DNA of 64,000 nt from Mytilus edulis (Eukaryota; Mollusca; Bivalvia; Mytilida; Mytilidae): the NCBI RefSeq assembly GCF_963676685.1, contig NC_092349.1, forward strand, positions 42,981,426 to 43,045,425, written 5' to 3'. Positions 58,223 through 64,000 of the stretch are shown here, one piece after another; position 1 is the first letter of the stretch, and each line of letters opens with the position of its first letter. Both the position numbers and the translations under genes were made by a program. The notes under the pieces are model-generated. The model ran no database searches. It was given only the letters and a program-made list of their open reading frames with translations, and was not told the origin of the DNA.

Positions 58223-58375
58223 CTAGAAAGAAGATAAAAAAAACGTAATGACCAAATGATAAAACTATTCATACGTACTTAAAATATAACACATTATCCC
58301 AACGATAGGCGAGACAAACTTTGATAATATACTGCATTTGGCGGAATTTCAGGATCACTGAGGAGGAAGCATTAC

Positions 58376-58400
58376 CTGTAAATGTACCAACAATTCCACT
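58376..58400 (-). other. Possible 25-nt minus-strand micro-exon
   Basis: Flanked by a very good acceptor (TTTTTTTCTTTTTAG) and a good donor (ACAG-GTAATG). Joined to 58222 it gives no long reading frame, so it would be UTR or non-coding. Lies head-to-head with the P450 gene, 575 bp from its start codon. Confidence 0.25.
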
Positions 58401-58434
58401 CTAAAAAGAAAAAAAGAAATATACTAAGGACATT

Positions 58435-58640
58435 CAATGCGGCATGTGGCTAAGGATCTCCTTACCTTTTTGGAGCACCTGCATGAGACCCCCCTCCCTT
58501 TTGACAGAGTTCGCGTTGATCAGTCTTTCTTTGTTTTCCATGTTGTGTTTTGTGTACTGTTTGTCTTTTTCGTGGTTGTTTGTTTCTTTTTGTCATGGCA
58601 TTGTCAGTTTATTTTTGCCTTATGAGTTTCAATATCCCTG
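58435..58640 (+). mobile_element. Retroelement 3' UTR fragment
   Basis: GCGGCATGTGGCTAAGGATCT, CCTTACCTTTTTGGAGCACC, TTGATCAGTCTTTC and TTGTCATGGCATTGTCAG match the tail at 29740-29970. It sits immediately upstream of the P450 and its three overlapping ORFs are artefacts. Confidence 0.68.
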
Positions 58641-58964
58641 TGATATCTTTCGCTATCAGTTTTCCATTCTGTTCTTGTAATACACTCTATCATAATTACT
58701 TTCATAATTCCATATCATTACTTAATTCGGTCAACACGGTCATTGTATTGACATTATAATAGCGCATGGGTTTGCATCACATTTCATACGAGGCAAGGTC
58801 AACACGGATCAAGCCATTAATTTACCTTCATACACAAAATCTACGTGTATGAATAAATACGATCTTTTCAATTGTTATGGATTTATAGTACAGGTTCTTG
58901 TTATATTTAGTGAAAATCGTGTACTTTTAGTGTCCTATTAGTGTTATATTGTGAACTGTAACAT

Positions 58965-59045
58965 ATGGTACAAAATGGATTGTTGTTCATCAAATACTTA
59001 TCTTGTTTATGGACTGTTAGCTATACTAAGCTACATTATATATAA
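58965..59045 (+). promoter_or_regulatory. Upstream overlapping ORF at the P450 start
   Basis: An ATG 10 nt before the P450 start codon opens a 26-codon ORF in another frame and terminates inside exon 1 (TAA 59043-59045). The context of the P450 ATG (AAAATGG) is better than that of the upstream one (CATATGG, lacking a purine at -3 except A), so leaky scanning is expected. Confidence 0.45.
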
Positions 59046-59329
59046 TTACATTAAGGGATGGCAGACACGGTCAAAATTGCCACCCGGGCCACCACCGTGT
59101 CCTATTTTTGGGAACAAAATACTGTTCAAAAAGGATCCATTGGGATATAAACGGTTGACCGAGTTATCTAAACAGTATGGAAGTGTTTATCGTTTATACT
59201 GCGGTTCGACTATAATTGTGTTTCTAAACGGATATGATGCGATACATGAAGCCTTTGTTAAACAGGCAGCTGTATTTACAGACCGACCTCAACTGTTTGC
59301 CCCACTCATTGGTGTGTCTAAAGGAACAG
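58975..59329 (+). CDS. P450 coding exon 1
   Basis: 355 nt: anchor helix YLVYGLLAILSYIIYNY, hinge, and helix A to B region (YGSVYRLYCGSTIIVFLNGY, FTDRPQLFAPL). The donor after GTG is followed by a 1.43-kb intron in which I see no other feature. Confidence 0.92.
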
Positions 59330-62300
59330 GTATGTTAAAAGGAGGGTATTTTATTGCCATCATTTTTGCTTTTTTTATTTGTTAAAATGCGTACAGAAAT
59401 ATACACGGTTACCTGTTCATGAATATATTTCCAATAATGATAGGAATATTAAAATGGTTGATAATTTGGATGAGAAGCATGAATAATACACGCATGTCAA
59501 AATGTATGTCACAGGCTGTATCAGCTTGAAAAGTATCAATTTTAGCTAGATTGCTGATATCGATCGTTGGTTGGTACATCATACAATTCAAGTTTTACCG
59601 TGTATTGTTCAATTCATCACATATTTAAATTTGAATTCTAGGGGATATGAAACAAAAACATAGACAATACTAATATGCGTCTGGGTTTATTTTTAGCAGG
59701 GACGATCAAAGACGAATATTTGGTAGCCAAGGGTGTATCATATGAACCGAAACATGAGAATTAAGAGCTTTATGAAAAAATAAATAATACATATATTTAA
59801 ATAAACTAAATCAATCTAAGGACAACTTTGCCCTAAGGATTTGAAACATTATAGCCTCTTAAAAAAATCTAAATCTATAAATGAACGCACTAAGAAGGGT
59901 TGTTATAAATCATGTCAGATCTTTTGACTACTGAGCTTATCATACCCTCGGAAATTGATAGTCTACCAGTAGAGGTATCGACCCAGTTCTGTACAAAATA
60001 AAAAATATCACGTACGCGATTAACTATATATGCGATACAAGTTACCCGGTATACATCGTATGTCGGAAAGCAAACAGAGAAGACTATACATCAAATAACA
60101 GCAGTATCAACAGATACATATATATCACAAATGATTAATAATTAATGACGAAACATCAAATTAACTTTATATAAACAAAATTGCAGTTCTATATGAATTT
60201 TCTTTTGCATTAGTAAAATTATATATTTTTTGTCCTTCCTTTTTGGTAATATGCTTTGTCTATTTGCCTTTTTGTGTTTCTTTGTTGACATTTTTTTCGT
60301 TTTTATAGTGATTAAGATTATAACAGAATGTTGACTGCTGTACTCCTATTTTTGATATTTTTTACTATTGGTTTTTTTCACACATCGTTGTCAATATAAT
60401 GGAATTTTATGTGACTGTCATACAGTGAGAGGTTTAGTTGGCTATAAAACCAGGTCGTTTAATCCACCATATTCTACCATCGACCGTGCAAGGGCTGTAT
60501 AGCCAGTCAAAGTCTGAAAAACTTCATCGTCGTATATTCTAACAGAAAATACTGTTCCAAGTAATGAATTTGTTTGAGCTTTTGCCTTTTGCCATTTGAT
60601 AAGGGACCTTCCATTTTGAATTTTCCTCTTTTGGTATTTTTGTTATTTTACTTTTTACTACACATTTATATCAGATAGAAATTTAATTTGAACAAATTAA
60701 TTTATGAAAAAATGCCTACAATGAATTTGTTTCATCAATGTATTTATTATATAGGTATAACATACAACAGTGACAACAACTGGAAAACTCTACGACGTTT
60801 CACCCTTCAGGCATTGAGGGATTTTGGAGTGGGGAAGAAATCTTTGGAGGAGCAAATTGTTGAAGAAATTGATGTAGTCTCCGACACATTAAGGTCCAGC
60901 AATGGGGAACCGATTCGCGTCAAACCTCTCCTCTTGTCAGCTGCCACCAATATTATTTGCAGTGTCATGTTTGGAGAGAGGTAAACATTTGAAACTGTCA
61001 TCTGTAAATAATCATTAAATTTTTCCAACAACACCACTTACATCTAAGTAACAGTTTAGAATACGTATTTTGAATTTTGTTTCACAAGTATCTGCTTGGA
61101 TTACAATTTTCTTTCCCTTCCAGAGTATCTTAGCTCTGACCTTTACAGTAATGGGAGCTTTCTTGTGTTCGGTTATAAATCTTAAATACGTCTGTTTTAA
61201 TTGGTCCCTACATAGTCCTACATACGTCTGTTTGCTTTTGATTGGTTTCATTAGTATATTCCGTATTCTTTTCAACATTGCGATTCAGTATCTTCAACCT
61301 ATTATACATAATGTTATACGTTACATTGTTAGTTGTATAAAACAGACCATTTATTCAAGTGATGAACTTGATTGCCTTCAGTTTAATGACTGTAATATGT
61401 ATGCATCTCGGTATTGTTTATTCTTTTCATTTATCGTGGATTGAAACATAGAAAAAGTAATAATCATACGCTTCATGTTTTTCAGATTCAGTTATGAAAA
61501 TTCCAGGTTCACAGAACTAACAGGCGTTTTGGAAGAAATATTTCGTTTGAACGCTCCATTTGCAAAGGAAAACTTCTTTCCAATTACAAGACTCTTCCCT
61601 TCAGGTAGAGAGGTAAGTATCGGTCACATTTCTAAGAAGTTGTTCAATAGGTAAGAGCCACTGCTGCCTTTTATGGCAAAAAAGTTTAATCAAAAACACT
61701 TAACTCTAAGGAAAATTCATAACGGATACTTTAAATTTAGTCCTTTATCAAATGGCAAAATCAAATGCTCAAACACATCAAACGAATGGAAAAGAAGTTT
61801 CATATTACTTACTGGAATAGGCATTTTTTTATATGTTTAAACCTTGTTGTAAACATTCGACGAGGAAGGAGAGGGATGAACCAATTGATTTTTGTATCAG
61901 AAAAGATAGGACATACATTTTGAAATATTTTTTCTTGAAGTTCCTAGACCAGATTTGGTGTAAGATTGACTTTGTTCTGGTTTATCAAAAAGGCTTTTAA
62001 ATTTTTATAGTATTACTGCTAAGAGCCGGGGTTTAACGTGATAGCTAAAAATACATGTCTAAATAAAAGATATCCATATCACGAACTTAGTATAGCAACA
62101 TAGTTCTCAATGACAACAGTATGTTTTTTTGTATACGATATGTATTACACCTACTTTATATTGTATATAATTGATGTTTTCATTGTGCCCAGTGTAAATT
62201 AATGTTTTTAGACGAACCCTTTTGAGAGTGACAACACCACGGACATATACAACAACCATTGTCGTTTTAAATTCCATACTAAATTTTGTTCTTTTAGTTA

Positions 62301-63762
62301 ATCCGTAGGAGAAGCGCGGCAATAGAGAAAGTAAAAAGATATTTAGCCAGGACAATCAAAGAACACGAGGAGACATTTGACAGCAATAACATCAGGGATT
62401 TCATTGATTTATATCATAAAGTGTCAATGGACGAATCAGAACCAGAAATATTTACAGGTGAGAGTGAAAATAAAAGCAAAGTAGTGAACAAATTTGGTGG
62501 GGCAAAATAATTAAGGTATCAAGCTTTTATCCCTAAGTTGAAAATGTTTATCCCACTTTATATGTAAAATTCTAGAGCAGTTACTTGTTAAACCTCGACA
62601 AACTTTTTTTTTTAACTGTGATTGATCGTATATGTCTGTTTTGTTCACACATCGTTGTCAGTATAATGAAGTTTTATACGATTGGCATACGAGTGAAAGG
62701 TTTAGCTAGGTATAAAACAAGGTTCTACTATTTTGTACCCAAGAAAATGTCTGTACCAAGTCAGGAATATGGCAGTTATTATTGATCTTTTCATTTTGCT
62801 ATTTTATTAGGGACTTTCTGTTTTGATTTTTTCTCGGAATTCAGTATTTTTGTGATTTTACCTTTTACTGTAAACCAGCCTGTTTCTGCTTCATTCAAAA
62901 TCATGTTTATGTTACTGCACTAGTGTGTTTATAAAAATATTGGAGAATCTTATGGCACATAAAATTCAATGCTTGAATTCCTTAATCATTTATATTTTTT
63001 TTTATATCTTTAAAACATTGTTTCAGAGAAAAAACCTTTTTATGTCGTAGTGATTTTGATGTGGTTGGTTTGCAATCTCATCGATGTATTACCCAACATT
63101 GTTTTATTCACAGTAATGCATAATGCTTAAAAAACATAAAAATGCATCAACAGAATTGCAAATTTTACCCTATGTTCATAGAAAAGGGTGGTGGGTTGTC
63201 TGGCATACACAATTATAAGCCTGGTAACTTTGGTGAGTTGGTACTTTTTTCTTCTTCATTTGAATAATCTTGTTTTTGTCTTTTTTCAGAGGCTAACATT
63301 TATAAAGTGATAGTTGATTTGTTCCTGGCAGGAGGAGAAACAACAGGTACCAGTTTGGACTGGTCCTTGCTGTACATGATAAGATACCCAGATATACAAA
63401 GAAAATGTCAAGCAGAAATTGACAAGGTGGGTACAAGCAGAGACATGTATACACATATGTGTATTTATGTCTCTGGTACAAGTTAAAGAATACCTGATAT
63501 ATCTATTCTATAGACACCGAAGCTTTTCCGAACATACCCAAAATTAAAACAGTTTTACGTTAGACGCATTTTTTCTCTATCTTTTCTATAAATAAAAAAA
63601 CCCAATTTTAATCATTAATCTGGATTCCGTGACATTTTATTTCACAAATACGTATTGTTATTCAGGTTGTAGGGACAAACAGAAGAGTAAAGCTGTCTGA
63701 CAAGGGAAGTCTGCCCTTTCTTGAGGCCACCTTACTGGAGATCCAAAGAATTGGAAATACAT
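58975..63762 (+). CDS. Cytochrome P450, clan 2 (CYP2-like), 5' part; runs off the window
   Basis: Six coding exons: 58975-59329, 60755-60980, 61486-61612, 62298-62457, 63290-63426, 63666-63762, giving the first 367 aa of an expected 490-500. Visible: N-terminal membrane anchor (about 9-27), proline hinge PPGPPPCPIFGN, helix C WKTLRRF (128-134, the W and R that contact heme propionates), the DFIDLY motif of CYP2 proteins (270-275), I-helix oxygen-activation motif AGGETT (303-308), and K-helix ExxR as EIQR (360-363). The family is a heme monooxygenase of the endoplasmic reticulum working with NADPH-P450 reductase on lipids or xenobiotics; substrate unknown. The PERF motif and the heme cysteine loop lie beyond 64000. 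The start is the first in-frame ATG; an out-of-frame ATG precedes it. Confidence 0.93.
60755..60980 (+). CDS. P450 coding exon 2
   Basis: 226 nt: helix C WKTLRRFTLQALRDFGVGK and EEIDVVSDTL, ending CSVMFGER. The donor lies within the Arg codon, a typical CYP2 intron position. Confidence 0.92.
61486..61612 (+). CDS. P450 coding exon 3
   Basis: 127 nt: RFSYENSRFTELTGVLEEIF to LFPSGRE; too short and AT-poor for the ORF scan. Phase 0 at the donor. Confidence 0.88.
62298..62457 (+). CDS. P450 coding exon 4
   Basis: 160 nt: IEKVKRYLARTIKEHEETFD, then RDFIDLYHKVSMDESEPEIF. Contains the DFIDLY motif. Confidence 0.9.
63290..63426 (+). CDS. P450 coding exon 5 (I helix)
   Basis: 137 nt: VIVDLFLAGGETTGTSLDWS, then YPDIQRKCQAEIDK. 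Carries the catalytic acid and threonine of the I helix. Confidence 0.92.
63666..63762 (+). CDS. P450 coding exon 6 (K helix)
   Basis: 97 nt: NRRVKLSDKGSLPFLEATLL, then EIQRIGNT. The donor is taken as ACAT-GTAGGT, leaving one base of the next codon. An alternative GTAG four bases later would break the usual P450 frame. Confidence 0.82.
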
Positions 63763-64000
63763 GTAGGTAGTTTATACCATATTTTCACATCTGATTTTTT
63801 AGTGATTTCCTTGTTAATAAGTATCGATTTGATAGAAAGTAGCTTAATATTAGTGAATTCAATCATACATAATTCGTATGTCACGTGAAAAATTACTCCT
63901 TTTATAAAGAAAATTTGTCAAGGTTCGACTTATAAATTTTTTAAGAACTTTAAATGCAGACTGTATGTAATGTTAACTGGAAGAAAACCTAGCTTAGTCC

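Larger units (their letters stand above)
55546..58974. other. Spacer between the CUB gene and the P450
   Basis: No confident protein gene. Contains the GGGGGTAT element (56088-56565), an AT-rich stretch without features (56566-57170), the 81-bp tandem array (57180-58080), possible minus-strand exons (58083-58222 and 58376-58400), a retroelement tail (58435-58640) and the presumed P450 promoter. No TATA box could be assigned with confidence. Confidence 0.5.

Noticed and set aside
61070..61444. Hydrophobic 124-aa ORF in a P450 intron
   Set aside because: Lies wholly between exons 2 and 3 of the P450 with no splice support. Its composition is typical of T-rich intron sequence.

Overview
The window is intron-rich, AT-rich animal nuclear DNA, most likely from a marine mussel (Mytilidae). 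Two things point there. Every gene is split into short exons with GT-AG introns. The introns and spacers also carry dispersed repeats that I recognise from memory as mussel-type: a retroelement tail, a tRNA-derived SINE, palindromic MITEs and GGGGGTAT-ended elements. No bacterial or organellar gene, rRNA, CRISPR array or intact tRNA was seen. The species call is inference; the gene models were built by hand from splice signals and continuous reading frame.

Layout. 1-5.3 kb: spacer with decayed repeats. 5.37-16.13 kb (+): a complete 12-exon major facilitator superfamily transporter (671 aa) with motif A, antiporter motif C and an unusually long central loop. 16.1-26.3 kb: tail-to-tail spacer, probably holding long 3' UTRs of both neighbours, with MITEs, a TA microsatellite and a 44-bp palindrome. 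26.35-42.85 kb (-): a complete 14-exon GOLGA3 (golgin-160) orthologue (1620 aa), including one 2577-nt coding exon; its introns hold many mobile-element fragments. 42.9-45.3 kb: head-to-head spacer containing a 1.26-kb inverted-repeat element with an apparent 8-bp target duplication. 45.33-55.21 kb (+): a complete 8-exon single-pass membrane protein (746 aa) with signal peptide, one CUB domain, one transmembrane helix and a long cytoplasmic tail carrying PPPY and FDNPAF motifs. 55.2-58.97 kb: spacer with an inverted mobile element, an 81-bp tandem array and possible minus-strand micro-exons. 58.975 kb to the end (+): the first six coding exons of a clan 2 cytochrome P450, running off the window before the heme-binding cysteine.

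The four genes are functionally unrelated (membrane transport, Golgi structure, cell-surface reception, oxidative metabolism) and form no operon-like unit. The most unusual theme is structural. Three tandem duplications sit on exon-intron junctions: a decoy donor in the transporter, a 7-copy array of decoy acceptors in GOLGA3, and an 81-bp array with exon-like and splice-like signals next to the P450. In GOLGA3 every extra acceptor keeps the coding frame and leads to the same early stop, so the array could produce a C-terminally shortened golgin.
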